DNA of 64,000 bases from JBBQWT01 sp038210375 (GCA_038210375.1 JBBQWT010000013.1:1-64000); one strand, 5' to 3'. Positions 1-8,966 are shown, counted from the stretch's first letter. Numbers and translations: made by a program. Notes: generated from the sequence alone by a model not told the origin.

Positions 1-172
1 TGTCCGGGGTATAGGTCTGGATTTTTAGCGCGTGCGCGCCGGCAGCAGCGGCGGCATCCACGATTTCCAGGGCCCTTTCGAGGGACTGGTTGTGATTGCC
101 GGACATTTCCGCAATTACAAACGGAGCGTGGCCGGCGCCGAGCTGTCGATTTCCTATCGCGAAAGAGCTCAT
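1..172 (-). CDS. pseI: Pseudaminic acid synthase (N-terminal part, runs off the left edge)
   Basis: Only the first 57 codons are in the window. The reading on the minus strand contains FVIAEMSGNHNQSLERALEI and, further on, KIQTYTPD. These match the start of the NeuB/PseI TIM barrel, which condenses a 6-carbon amino sugar with phosphoenolpyruvate to make a nonulosonic acid. KIQTYTPD is more typical of PseI (pseudaminate) than of sialate NeuB, which usually has KFQTF. Its ATG shares a base with the stop of the upstream aminotransferase (TAATG), so it is the third gene of a translationally coupled leftward operon. The exact sugar made is inference because the active-site half is outside the window. 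Confidence 0.8.
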   Translation of the reverse strand, partial: MSSFAIGNRQLGAGHAPFVIAEMSGNHNQSLERALEIVDAAAAAGAHALKIQTYTPD

Positions 173-1461
173 TAGCGTAGTTTGAAAAGCGGTTCCAGGG
201 GCTTGCATCGAAGAAGTTTCGCCATGCCGCCGCGCAGCACCGCATCTCCGAGCAGCGGCAGTACCTCATCGTAAACCTGCATCAGCCTTTCAACATCAGA
301 ATCCGAGTGGGCAAAACTAATGTTATGACTTCCCAGGGTGAGCACCCCGCGGGCAAACATCTCCTGCAGGTAGAGCGTCTTGGTTTCCCACTGGGAATGG
401 CCGTTGCAGTCTTTGAACAGGAGAAACGACCAGGTTGGATGTCCGGCCAGCGAAAGAAACTCAGTGAGTTGAAACTTTTCCAGCCGCGCGGCCAGCCCCT
501 GCAATATTTTTTCACCCTGCGCGCTCATGGTGCTGACCACCGGATGGGTCTGCAGCTTGGTCATGGTCGCCAGCGCGGCCGCCAGCGAAAGGGTTTCGCC
601 CCCGAAAGTAAAAGAAAAGAAAATCTCTTCCATGAAGCGCATGATGTCCGCACGTCCGGCGATCGCGGCCACCGGGTAGCCGTTGGCCAGGCCTTTGCCG
701 AAGCAGGCCAGGTCGGGAGTCACGCCAAAAAATTCCTGGGCCCCGCCGTTGGCGTACCTGAAGCCGGTAATGGTCTCGTCGAACACCAGCACCGCGCCAT
801 GACGCGCGGTCAATTCCTTTACCGCAGCCAGAAATCCATGCGCTGGGGCGGTGGTATTCATCGGCTCCAGGATCACGGCCGCCACCTGGCCGGGAAGATT
901 ACGGAAAATCTGGTCGAGTGAATCGATATCGTTGTAGCCAAAGACGTGGGTGAGCTTGCGAGTGGCCTCGGGTACACCTTTATTTCGGGTGGTGGAGCCG
1001 ATATACCAATCCTGCCAGCCGTGATAACCGCAAACGGCAACATGGTCCCGCGAAGTGAAGGCGCGAGCCACTCGGATCGCGCCCGAGGTCGCGTCGGAAC
1101 CATTCTTCCCGAAGCGCACCTGCTCGGCGCAGGGCACCATCTCCACAATTTTTTCCGCGACTTCGAATTCGATGGGGTGAGGAAGGGAAAAGATGACGCC
1201 ATCCTCCAGTTGGGCCCGGACGGCAGCGGTGACGTCAGGATCGTTGTAACCCAAGGTCACGGCGGCCAGGCTATTGATGAAATCGATATATTCGTTGCCG
1301 TCGACGTCCCAGACATGACTGCCCAGGCCGCGTTTAATGAAATAGGGCGAAACGCCCCTCGGATACTGGGTCTTGCTCTTGCTGAAGGTTTGCGAGCCCA
1401 GCGGAATGGTGCGCAGGGCCCGGTCGAGCATCGCTTCCGATTGTTGATATCGACTTGGCAT
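172..1461 (-). CDS. Class III PLP aminotransferase (glutamate-1-semialdehyde aminomutase-like) of a sugar pathway
   Basis: A 429-residue fold-type I aminotransferase of the HemL-like branch. Visible are the N-terminal GLGSHVWDVDGNEYIDF, the cofactor-binding LEPMN and VFDETITGFR segments, and the PLP-lysine region CFGKGLANGYPVAAIAGR. HemL relatives inside polysaccharide loci act on nucleotide-sugar or nonulosonate precursors rather than on heme. Here the gene sits between a cytidylyltransferase and pseI with one-base stop/start overlaps on both sides, which argues for a sugar role; this is context-based inference. A plain heme-pathway HemL is unlikely in this setting. The C-terminal 20 residues are basic and not obviously conserved. 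Confidence 0.82.
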   Translation of the reverse strand: MPSRYQQSEAMLDRALRTIPLGSQTFSKSKTQYPRGVSPYFIKRGLGSHVWDVDGNEYIDFINSLAAVTLGYNDPDVTAAVRAQLEDGVIFSLPHPIEFEVAEKIVEMVPCAEQVRFGKNGSDATSGAIRVARAFTSRDHVAVCGYHGWQDWYIGSTTRNKGVPEATRKLTHVFGYNDIDSLDQIFRNLPGQVAAVILEPMNTTAPAHGFLAAVKELTARHGAVLVFDETITGFRYANGGAQEFFGVTPDLACFGKGLANGYPVAAIAGRADIMRFMEEIFFSFTFGGETLSLAAALATMTKLQTHPVVSTMSAQGEKILQGLAARLEKFQLTEFLSLAGHPTWSFLLFKDCNGHSQWETKTLYLQEMFARGVLTLGSHNISFAHSDSDVERLMQVYDEVLPLLGDAVLRGGMAKLLRCKPLEPLFKLR

Positions 1462-2240
1462 TATGGCTTCATCACCTCATCCTGGGCCAGAGATCTCTTA
1501 AGACCTTCATTGCGTTCGTACGTTTCATTGCTGTGCATCAGCGCTGGATCGCGCCCCAGAAAATCGAGTACGTCCGCGGTCGTGAACGCGGGTTTGTGAG
1601 GATAAAGCGCCGCGTACACGGCGCTGACCAGCGCAAAATCTTCAGGTTCATCCACCGTCCAGCGCAAACTCGATAAATCCTCGCTGGATGCGTAATTCAT
1701 GACCTTATAGCGCCGCGGTTGCTGGTGCACGAACGTGGTGACGTGTTCCCTCTGGGATTTCAGGCGGGCCTCCTTCCACGCCTCCTCAAGAACCGCGAAT
1801 CGGCAAACTTCGACGTCGAGGCCGTCAGGATAAGTGGGTTTGATGGTGTTCGAAGTGTAATCATTGCCTTCGCGTAAATGGAGGTCCACGATTTTATCGA
1901 GCAATTCCGGATCGGTAAGCGGACAATCGCCGGTCAGGCGCACGACATGCTCTGGACGCCAGGGCAGGGCGGCATGATAAAAGCGGTCGAGCACGTCCTC
2001 CAGGTCGCCGCGGAAACATGGAACATCCAGGTCCCCGCATAAGGCCGCGATTTTCTCGTCGGAAGGATCCTGGCTGGTGGCCAATGTCAATTTCGATAAC
2101 CGCGTGGCGCGCTGCAGACGTTCCATCTGGCGCTGCAGCATGGGCTTGCCCAGGATTGGCTTCAAGACCTTTCCCGGAAGCCGGGTTGACGTGAAACGGG
2201 CTTGGAGAATGCCTAATATCATTGCCGGAAGATGTTCCAC
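1461..2240 (-). CDS. SpsF/PseF-type cytidylyltransferase
   Basis: A 259-residue protein of the acylneuraminate/KDO cytidylyltransferase family. The N-terminal nucleotide-binding motif ILQARFTSTRLPGKVLKPI (residues 9-27) is diagnostic. Later RLTGDCPLTDPELLD and NTIKPTYPDGLDVEV match SpsF-like members. The predicted role is activating a nonulosonic acid with CTP to the CMP-sugar. It is the first gene of the leftward operon cytidylyltransferase, aminotransferase, pseI, resembling spsF-spsE type sets. The start could be the ATG at 2240 or the internal ATG at 2222 (MILGILQ), which is closer to the usual family start. Confidence 0.82.
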   Translation of the reverse strand: MEHLPAMILGILQARFTSTRLPGKVLKPILGKPMLQRQMERLQRATRLSKLTLATSQDPSDEKIAALCGDLDVPCFRGDLEDVLDRFYHAALPWRPEHVVRLTGDCPLTDPELLDKIVDLHLREGNDYTSNTIKPTYPDGLDVEVCRFAVLEEAWKEARLKSQREHVTTFVHQQPRRYKVMNYASSEDLSSLRWTVDEPEDFALVSAVYAALYPHKPAFTTADVLDFLGRDPALMHSNETYERNEGLKRSLAQDEVMKP

Positions 2241-2548
2241 GCAGCCAGTTGGTAAACTTCATTTGCTAACATCAGGGGCTGATTCAGCGCCTTACCGCCC
2301 TCGATTAGCGGGAAAATAAGAGTATTTCCTAGAGTAACATTAAATTTTGTCCGCGCAGCGGCGCGGAACTGAAGCCACACGCGCAGGTTGTCCTCCGCGG
2401 GGGCTGTTGTATATAAATGATTAAGTCTTCAAACCCCGGCCAGCCCCGCTGCAGGGGGCCCATCATCTCGCCGGTAAAATAAGTGTATCCAAATTGGGGT
2501 GTAGGTTGCTGCTGTTGAAGAGTTGGCGCAGCGGCGATTGAGGGAGCG
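2241..2548. other. Divergent intergenic region of the polysaccharide locus
   Basis: A 308-base gap between the leftward nonulosonate genes and the rightward modification genes, so it should hold promoters for both. It includes AT-rich tracts near 2325-2345 and 2408-2425. No clear consensus promoter, riboswitch or conserved small ORF was recognised. Confidence 0.5.
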
Positions 2549-3121
2549 ATGAACGACGAACCTTTGCGGCACCTGGTCCGGGGCACGCGCCTTTACCTTC
2601 GCGATGTTCTTCTCAGCGACGTCAACCAATCCTATCTCCGGTGGATGAACGATCCGGAGGTCAATCAGTATCTGGAGAGCCGATTCTCCACCCACTCCAT
2701 TGAGTCTCTGACCGAGTTTGTAAGAAGCATGCAGCATAGCCGTGACAACGTGTTCCTGGCCATGGTGCTTTCCCCGGGGGATCGTCACATCGGCAACATC
2801 AAGCTCGGGCCCATTAACCCGGTTCACAAGTTCGGCACGGTTGGCTTGCTCATCGGAGAGAAGGACTGCTGGGGCGCCGGGTATGCCACCGAAGCCATCA
2901 CCCTGCTCAAGAATTTGGCTTTCGAACAACTGGAGCTGCGGCGGCTCACCGCCGGCTGCTATGGCAATAATGAAGCATCAGCCAAAGCTTTCCTCAAGGC
3001 CGGCTTTCAGGTCGAAGGCCGCCGTCCTGGGCAATTTTATTGCGACGGAAAATTTGTGGACCAGATTTTGCTGGGCGTGACCAGGCCGGAGCCCGGGCTA
3101 GACCTGAAAGATAACCGATGA
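2549..3121 (+). CDS. GNAT N-acetyltransferase (RimJ/PseH-like)
   Basis: A 190-residue GNAT protein. The N-terminus GTRLYLRDVLLSDVNQSYLRW and the acetyl-CoA loop region EKDCWGAGYATEAI, followed by LRRLTAGCYGNNEASAKAF, are typical of the RimJ/RimL branch. Members of this branch found next to pseI usually act as PseH-type sugar N-acetyltransferases, transferring acetyl to the 4-amino group of a UDP-diamino sugar; that substrate is inferred from context. An AGGGAGCG ribosome site sits just before the ATG. Its last four bases overlap the next gene (ATGA), indicating coupling. Confidence 0.8.
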   Translation: MNDEPLRHLVRGTRLYLRDVLLSDVNQSYLRWMNDPEVNQYLESRFSTHSIESLTEFVRSMQHSRDNVFLAMVLSPGDRHIGNIKLGPINPVHKFGTVGLLIGEKDCWGAGYATEAITLLKNLAFEQLELRRLTAGCYGNNEASAKAFLKAGFQVEGRRPGQFYCDGKFVDQILLGVTRPEPGLDLKDNR

Positions 3122-4140
3122 ACGTGGAATTTGGTCGGATTGATAAGATCGCGGTCTTCGGAGGCTCATGGCTTACCGCCGCCCTGATTCCTCTGCTGCG
3201 TAAACAGGGAATCCCTTTCATATTGTTCACCAGCGCACGCCACGCCGATGAAGTTGTGACCAGGGAGGGCAAGACCCTTCGCCAGGTGGCAGCGCACCAC
3301 CAGGTGGAAGTGCAGATCTCGGACGACATCAATTTTGAGCCGCGCGTCGCCTCTTTTGTCGATCAACATACCCTGGGCATCGCATTGGGGGCGGCATGGG
3401 TTTTTTCGCCGGCCACCGCCGCCTTATTTTCTGGCAGACTGCTCGATTTCATGGGCATCCCCATGCCCCAATTTCGCGGCGGCGCCCACTACACCTGGCA
3501 GATTCTGCAAGGAAACCGTAACGGAAGCTGCATCCTGCAAGTGGTTCATGGCGGCCTGGCGACATTTCATCAGGGCGAGATCGTAACCCGGCGGGACTAC
3601 CTGTTCCCAGACACCGTCAGAATACCCCAGGATTATTTCGATTCCGCGCTGCGGGAAGAGACTGTGTTTCTGGAAGAATTTATCGCCGCCATCAAGGCGC
3701 AACATTCTTTCCCTGTAAGAGAGCTCGACGAAAGCACTCGGACCTATTTTCCGTTCTTAAATACCATCAAGCAGGGCTTTGTAGATTGGCGCTGGAACAC
3801 TGAAGAAATCGAGAGGTTTATCTGCGCTTTTGACGGGCCTTACATGGGCGCGACCAGCTTCATCGGCACCCGGCGGGTCCACCTGAAAGATTGCCGTGCC
3901 GATGCGCCCGCATTTCGCGGGCACCCGTTCATGGCAGGGTTGATTTTTTCGGTGAACAAGGATTCTGTGCGCGTGGCCACGCGGGACGCAAATATTCTGA
4001 TCGGCACGGTGCTGGATGCGGATGGCCACAACCTCATTCCCCAATTAAACACTGGCGACAGGTTTTACACGCCCCAATCCTGGCTGGACGACGCCATGAA
4101 ATTCTCTGCGAGTTATGGCGCGCACGGCCTGGAATCATAG
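3118..4140 (+). CDS. Formyltransferase-fold protein lacking the usual catalytic residues
   Basis: A 340-residue protein that looks like a methionyl-tRNA/sugar N-formyltransferase: an N-terminal Rossmann start (KIAVFGGSWLTAALIPLL), a central PMPQFRGGAHYTWQILQGN matching the family's LP.yRG..p..W.i..g, and a C-terminal part resembling the OB-like half (residues about 230-330). In active enzymes the segment before that motif reads N-x-H-x-S-LLP; here the equivalent is LLDFMGIPMP, so Asn and His are replaced. The downstream DxG is also changed (GGLATFHQGEIV). It may therefore be inactive or may do other chemistry. It overlaps the GNAT gene upstream and lies in the sugar-modification operon. Confidence 0.65.
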   Translation: MNVEFGRIDKIAVFGGSWLTAALIPLLRKQGIPFILFTSARHADEVVTREGKTLRQVAAHHQVEVQISDDINFEPRVASFVDQHTLGIALGAAWVFSPATAALFSGRLLDFMGIPMPQFRGGAHYTWQILQGNRNGSCILQVVHGGLATFHQGEIVTRRDYLFPDTVRIPQDYFDSALREETVFLEEFIAAIKAQHSFPVRELDESTRTYFPFLNTIKQGFVDWRWNTEEIERFICAFDGPYMGATSFIGTRRVHLKDCRADAPAFRGHPFMAGLIFSVNKDSVRVATRDANILIGTVLDADGHNLIPQLNTGDRFYTPQSWLDDAMKFSASYGAHGLES

Positions 4141-4163
4141 CCCCCACACGGCACGGAGACTTG

Positions 4164-5477
4164 ATGATGCGATCGATGATGGATTTGTTGAAGGCCATAT
4201 ATCCCCTGCGGCTGGCGCCGGTTTCACCCGACACCGACCGGTGCGGCGAGATACTGCAGGAAGAGCTGCCGTTCGACGTGCACAAATATGCATGTGAATC
4301 CGAGCACAACGGCTGGGTCGTCCCCCAGAACTGGTATGTCAAAAAGGCGGTCATCAGAAAAGATGGCCGGGTGGTGTACGACGGCATGGAACACCCGCTC
4401 GGCGTGATCGGTTATTCCCGCTCGTTTCACGGAAAGATCGGCGTGGCGGAGCTCAAGCCGCACTTGTTCACTCACCATCACTGGCCGGAAGGGCTGGTTT
4501 ACCACTGCGACCTGTTCTACAAGGTGGGGAAAAAAGACTGGGGGTTCTGTGTTCCGCGCACGTTGCTGGATTCGTTGCCCGAAGGCGAATACGAAGTGGA
4601 TCTTGAGACCGCTCATGAAGCCGGCGAAATGAAAGTCCACGATTACCTTCTGGCAGGCGAGAGCACCGACACCATTGTGCTCAACGCCCATAACTGCCAC
4701 GCCGGACAGGCCAACGACGATGTTTCGGGAATGGTGGTGGGCATTGAAGTGATGCGGCGCCTGGCGGCCCGGCCTCGCCGCTACAGTTACCGGCTGATTA
4801 TCGCGCCCGAACATTTCGGCACTATCTTTTATCTCGCCGGCGCGCCCGAAGAAGTGGTACAGACGTTTCGCGCCTGCATTTTTATGGAGATGCTGGGGAA
4901 CATCCATCGCCTGGCGCTGCAGGAAACTTTCACCGGCAAGTCATTGCTCGATCGCGCCGCCCATAACTTCCTGCAGCACCACAAGCCCGGTTCTTTCACC
5001 GACAAGTTCAGAAAAATCATTGGCAACGATGAAACCGTGTGGGAAGGCGCGGGGTACGACATTCCCACCATTTCGCTTTCCCGTTTTCCTTACCCGGAAT
5101 ACCACTCCAGCATGGACACCGCTGATATCATCATCCCGGAAAAGCTGGAGGAATCCGTCGATACCATCCTGAATATTCTGCAGATGGTGGAGAACGAATC
5201 GGTGGTGACCAGAAAATTCCGCGGCCTGGTTGCCCTCAGCAATCCCCGCTACAACCTGTACATCGACCAGGCCGATCCTTCGCTGCGGCCCGCGATTGGC
5301 GAGGAACAGCGCCGGTGGAATTATTTAATGGATTGCATTCCCCGCTATTTCGACGGGGCCACATCGATCATGGATATCGCCGAAAAACACCAACTGTGCG
5401 CCCGGAAAATTCATGAGTACGTAGGACGATTTCAGGAAAAGGGCCTGGTGGATATTTCTCCGATCGCATATTCCTGA
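4164..5477 (+). CDS. DUF4910/M28-type aminopeptidase-like protein
   Basis: A 437-residue protein from the ATG at 4164, preceded by GGAG; an open frame extends further upstream but overlaps the previous gene. It resembles the DUF4910/DUF2172 aminopeptidase-like proteins common in surface-polysaccharide loci. Probable metal-site segments of the M28-like fold are NAHNCHAGQANDDVSG (His and Asp), IIAPEHFGTIFYL, EMLGNI and YPEYHSSMDT. The C-terminal 70 residues look like a winged helix (ATSIMDIAEKHQLCARKIHE). The biochemical role in these loci is not settled; it could hydrolyse an amide or peptide bond on the glycan precursor. It is 23 bases after the formyltransferase-like gene. Confidence 0.7.
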   Translation: MMRSMMDLLKAIYPLRLAPVSPDTDRCGEILQEELPFDVHKYACESEHNGWVVPQNWYVKKAVIRKDGRVVYDGMEHPLGVIGYSRSFHGKIGVAELKPHLFTHHHWPEGLVYHCDLFYKVGKKDWGFCVPRTLLDSLPEGEYEVDLETAHEAGEMKVHDYLLAGESTDTIVLNAHNCHAGQANDDVSGMVVGIEVMRRLAARPRRYSYRLIIAPEHFGTIFYLAGAPEEVVQTFRACIFMEMLGNIHRLALQETFTGKSLLDRAAHNFLQHHKPGSFTDKFRKIIGNDETVWEGAGYDIPTISLSRFPYPEYHSSMDTADIIIPEKLEESVDTILNILQMVENESVVTRKFRGLVALSNPRYNLYIDQADPSLRPAIGEEQRRWNYLMDCIPRYFDGATSIMDIAEKHQLCARKIHEYVGRFQEKGLVDISPIAYS

Positions 5478-5482
5478 AGGAC

Positions 5483-6034
5483 GTGATTCCAGTGGCGCAG
5501 TCCAAAAAACAGATGGTGAGGACGATCGCGGGAAACCCGGTGGTACGGTGGTTCTCCTTCGGCCTTGCCACGGTGTTCGATCTTCTCGGCCGCAGCTGGA
5601 CCCATTTGCGCTTCCGCGCCCTTGTTCCCCATGCCGGTCTGTCGCTGTGCCACTGGACGACCGAGATCAAGTACCCGGAAAATATCACCATCGGCGACCG
5701 CTCGCGCATCGGACCGCATTGCGTGCTGGGAGCAATGAGTCCGATTACCATCGGCAACGACGTGACGGTTTCGCGGGGCGTGGTGATTGAAACCGCCGGA
5801 CTCGATATTCGCGCCGCGATTCCTTACCCTCATCGCGCCAAGCCCATAGTCATTCATGACGGAGTGTGGATCGCCGATAACGCCATGATTCTGGGCGGTG
5901 TCACCATAGGAGAGCGCGCGGTCATCGGAGCAGGGGCGCTGGTGGTGAAAGATGTTCCCGCGGGCGCCATCATCGTTCATGCCCCGGCCGCACCGCTGCC
6001 GGAAAAAGAAAATCGGTCCACTCCCAGCATTTGA
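5483..6034 (+). CDS. WcaF-like hexapeptide-repeat O-acetyltransferase
   Basis: A 183-residue left-handed beta-helix acetyltransferase starting at a GTG with GAAGGA before it. Hexapeptide rungs are visible in ENITIGDRSRIGPHCVLGA, SPITIGNDVTVSRGVVI and MILGGVTIGERAVIGAGAL. The arrangement fits the colanic-acid WcaF-like acetyltransferases, which use acetyl-CoA to O-acetylate a sugar. It starts six bases after the DUF4910 gene, so it is probably the last gene of this rightward operon. It converges with the next gene at about 6040-6060. Confidence 0.8.
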   Translation: MIPVAQSKKQMVRTIAGNPVVRWFSFGLATVFDLLGRSWTHLRFRALVPHAGLSLCHWTTEIKYPENITIGDRSRIGPHCVLGAMSPITIGNDVTVSRGVVIETAGLDIRAAIPYPHRAKPIVIHDGVWIADNAMILGGVTIGERAVIGAGALVVKDVPAGAIIVHAPAAPLPEKENRSTPSI

Positions 6035-6059
6035 GTTATGCCGGTTGGGCCCAGGCCTC

Positions 6060-6860
6060 TTAAGCTGTGCTTTCCGCTTTCCGGTCGCGCGCCGCTTCAT
6101 TCCTCGGCGACTCTTGCCCCGGCTTTCGGTAAACCTCTTCGCAAACCCTTGCCGGATCCACCCGCTGCAATTTTGCCCGAGTGATTTCCGCATTGGATTC
6201 GATGAAACGCAAGGGCTGGCTGACGTATAAGCCGGGTTGCACCAACGACTTGGAAACCGACGACAGGCTGCCGATGGTGATGGCGTTGCCGATGCGCACT
6301 CCCATCGAAATCGCGCAGGACGAGCCGATGGAGACATTATTGCCGACGGTCACCGGGCCATCGACGCGAAACCGGCCGGGACCGGAAGATTCGAAATAAT
6401 AGCCATGTGTCCAGATCTGCGACCCGCGTCCGGCCAGCGTGGTGTAGTCGCCAAACACCACCGAGCAAGTGCAATCGACGCTGTGGTTGGAGGTAATTTT
6501 GGAAAGAATGCCGAGCTGCAGTTTCGCCGGGCCATAGGAAACCGGATGCGGGGGACGCCGCACGCGGTTCTTCATGCCAATGGCCGCGGTGGGCGCCAGC
6601 GCGATGGATAACGGCCCTCGAATCACGTTATATGATTCGATATAGGCCCCTTTACGCATCAGCAGACGGCGGCACGCGATCAGGTTGAAGTGGCCTACCC
6701 GGGCGCCGGGAGCCGTGCAAAGCTTATCCACCAGCAGCAGGTTCATGCCGATGTAGCTTTGGCGGCTGATCTGGTGTCCCATGAGATTGAGCAGGGGGAT
6801 TTTTACGAAGCTGGGCAGGAACATCGCGGCGCCGCAAGACAGTATCTTTTTTAGCTTCAT
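6060..6860 (-). CDS. Second hexapeptide-repeat acyltransferase (colanic acid type)
   Basis: A 266-residue leftward protein. After a hydrophobic N-terminus (FLPSFVKIPLLNLMG) it has left-handed beta-helix rungs from about residue 40 (YIGMNLLLVDKLCTAPGARV) to residue 195 (TVGNNVSIGSSCAISMGVRI, GNAITIGSLSSVSKSL). It probably transfers an acetyl group to a polysaccharide building block. The C-terminal 40 residues are charged and not conserved-looking. It is transcribed opposite to its neighbours, so it has its own promoter in the gap before 7192. Confidence 0.72.
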   Translation of the reverse strand: MKLKKILSCGAAMFLPSFVKIPLLNLMGHQISRQSYIGMNLLLVDKLCTAPGARVGHFNLIACRRLLMRKGAYIESYNVIRGPLSIALAPTAAIGMKNRVRRPPHPVSYGPAKLQLGILSKITSNHSVDCTCSVVFGDYTTLAGRGSQIWTHGYYFESSGPGRFRVDGPVTVGNNVSIGSSCAISMGVRIGNAITIGSLSSVSKSLVQPGLYVSQPLRFIESNAEITRAKLQRVDPARVCEEVYRKPGQESPRNEAARDRKAESTA

Positions 6861-7191
6861 AGATTGACAATCGCTTGCTCAGCCGTCATTTGCGCCGGCC
6901 ACCCACGGTCTCTTTCACAATTTGGACAAAGGCGGGAATGGTACTGGATTGGCATGCGGGACCGTTGCCGCAGCAGCCAGGCCCCCCTGAATCTTATGCT
7001 AAACTTGATACACTATCACGGAATTTCGCGTGGAATTTCTTCGGTCACGAGACCCTGTTCAGTGGGTTCCCCAGGTTAAGAAGCTCCTTAAACACCCAGG
7101 GAAATGACAGTTCCATTGGTGGTCTCACCTCGGGCCGTCCCCTTCAGCGGCGCCCCCGGCCGCTTATTTTGCAAGACAAGGATTTTTAAAA
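6861..7191. other. Divergent intergenic region before the amidotransferase operon
   Basis: A 331-base gap with no supported gene. It should carry promoters for the leftward acyltransferase and the rightward amidotransferase operon. An AAGGA ribosome site lies just before the ATG at 7192. No repeat or RNA motif was recognised. Confidence 0.45.
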
Positions 7192-8352
7192 ATGCTACAG
7201 CGTTGCACCAAGTGCGGGCTTCCGGAAACATATGAAACGATTGAATTCGATGCTGCCGGCGTCTGCAACATCTGCCGCCAGAAAGAATTCAAGGATGCGG
7301 CAATCAACTGGGAAGAGCGCAAGAACAACCTCGATGAACTGATCGCGGAACACCGCGGCAAGAACGATTACGATTGCCTGGTACCGTTCTCCGGCGGGAA
7401 AGATTCCACCTTCACCCTGAATTACCTGGTGCGCGAGTACAAGCTCAAGCCGCTGGTCATCCAGTTCAACCACCACTTCATGCGAGAGACGTTGAACCGC
7501 AACAATGAGCGGACCTTCAAGAAACTGGGGGTGGACGTGCTGTCGTTCACGCCCAACTGGAAGGTGGTAAAGCGCCTGATGCGGGAGGCGCTCATCCGCA
7601 AGGGTGACTTCTGCTGGCATTGTCACACCGGCATTTTCTCGTATCCCATGCAGATCGCCATTAAATTCGGCATCCCGCTGGTGTTCTGGGGCGAGCCCTC
7701 GTCGGAATACACGTCCTATTACGACTATTCCCGCAATGAGATCGAAGAAGTGGATGAGATCCGCTTTCACCGCTTTGTGAACCTGGGTATTACCGCCGAA
7801 GACATGAAAGGCATGATCGAGACCGATTTCGATCTCGACCCCCGTGATCTCGCGCCCTATACCTATCCCAAGCTGCGCGATCTCAAGCGCATTAAATACC
7901 GCTCGGTGTGCCTGGGGTCCTACATCCCCTGGGATGTTAAACGCAACGTTCAGGAAATCAGTACGGAGCTGGGTTGGATGGGTGATGAAGTCGAAGGCAT
8001 GCCCCCCGGTGAATATACTTACGAGAAAATCGAGTGTTACATGCAAGGAGTGCGCGACTACATCAAGTTTCTCAAGCGCGGGTATTCGCGGGTCACGCAA
8101 ATGACCGCCCTCGATCTTCGCGGCGGCCGCATCTCCAGGGAAAAAGCTGACCAGTTGATCAGCCAGTTCGAAGGCAAGCGCCCGCCCTCACTCGAATTAT
8201 TTCTTCAGTATCTTGAGATCGACGAAGCCGAATTCAATGACATCGTCGCCAAGACGGTCATCGCGCCGCATGACCCGCACTTTCCCATCCTGGAAAACGC
8301 TCCGCGCACCTGGGATTTCGACAAATGGTACCGCGAGGAGGCCGCCCCATGA
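7192..8352 (+). CDS. N-acetyl sugar amidotransferase (PseA/WbpG family)
   Basis: A 386-residue ATP-PP-loop amidotransferase. It has an N-terminal zinc-type pair CTKCGLP...GVCNICRQKE (residues 4-30), the PP-loop SGGKDSTF (about residue 66), and FCWHCHTGIFSYP (about 140-152). PseA/WbpG enzymes form an acetamidino group on a 2-acetamido sugar, using ammonia supplied by HisH and HisF partners. Those partners follow immediately: the stop overlaps hisH by ATGA. The product here is inferred to be an acetamidino (amidine) sugar, possibly the same nonulosonate made by pseI or another repeat-unit sugar. Confidence 0.88.
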   Translation: MLQRCTKCGLPETYETIEFDAAGVCNICRQKEFKDAAINWEERKNNLDELIAEHRGKNDYDCLVPFSGGKDSTFTLNYLVREYKLKPLVIQFNHHFMRETLNRNNERTFKKLGVDVLSFTPNWKVVKRLMREALIRKGDFCWHCHTGIFSYPMQIAIKFGIPLVFWGEPSSEYTSYYDYSRNEIEEVDEIRFHRFVNLGITAEDMKGMIETDFDLDPRDLAPYTYPKLRDLKRIKYRSVCLGSYIPWDVKRNVQEISTELGWMGDEVEGMPPGEYTYEKIECYMQGVRDYIKFLKRGYSRVTQMTALDLRGGRISREKADQLISQFEGKRPPSLELFLQYLEIDEAEFNDIVAKTVIAPHDPHFPILENAPRTWDFDKWYREEAAP

Positions 8353-8966
8353 TCGGCATCGTGGACCTGGGCATGGGCAATTTGAAATCAGTATCCAATG
8401 CCACCTACCAACTGGGATACGACTGCGTCCTGGTGAACCAGCGCAGCGCCCTGGACGACTTGTCACACCTGATCCTTCCCGGAGTCGGATCTTATTCCGC
8501 GGCCATGGGCTACATGGTGCAGATGGACTTAAAAGACGGAATCCTGGATTTCGTGCGCAGCGGCCGTCCAGTGCTGGGAATTTGCCTGGGAATGCAACTG
8601 CTCTCGACCGGTGGAGAAGAAGGAATCTGGACCGACGGCTTGAACGTGATTCCCGGGGAAGTCAGAAAGATCGAGCCGAGCGAGGGAATCATGGTCCCGC
8701 ACATTGGCTGGAACACCACCCGCTTTCGTGCCGGCCACCCGGTGCTGCACAAAATCAAGAGCGGGGTGGATTTTTATTACGTGCATTCCTACAGCTTCAA
8801 TTGCGAATCCCCCTCCAATGTATTTGCCACCACCGAGTACGGAAGCGAGTTCGCCTCCGCAATCGGCCGCGATAATGTATTCGGGGTCCAGTTTCATCCG
8901 GAAAAAAGCCAGTCCAATGGAATCAAGCTGCTGGAAAACTTCTGCAATTGGAATGGTGGGTGTTAA
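8349..8966 (+). CDS. hisH: HisH-type glutamine amidotransferase partner of the sugar amidotransferase
   Basis: A 205-residue class I glutaminase from the ATG at 8349, four bases overlapping the upstream gene. It starts MIGIVDLGMGNLKSV, has the nucleophile motif GICLGMQLLS and the His/Glu of the triad in FGVQFHPEKS, so the glutaminase looks intact. In histidine synthesis HisH feeds ammonia to HisF. In this locus the pair most likely feeds the PseA/WbpG protein, as described for Pseudomonas O-antigen hisH2/hisF2. No other his genes are nearby, which supports a polysaccharide role. Confidence 0.88.
   Translation: MIGIVDLGMGNLKSVSNATYQLGYDCVLVNQRSALDDLSHLILPGVGSYSAAMGYMVQMDLKDGILDFVRSGRPVLGICLGMQLLSTGGEEGIWTDGLNVIPGEVRKIEPSEGIMVPHIGWNTTRFRAGHPVLHKIKSGVDFYYVHSYSFNCESPSNVFATTEYGSEFASAIGRDNVFGVQFHPEKSQSNGIKLLENFCNWNGGC

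Noticed and set aside
172..1461. Heme-pathway glutamate-1-semialdehyde aminomutase
   Set aside because: Family match is good but the gene is coupled to pseI and a cytidylyltransferase; no heme genes nearby.
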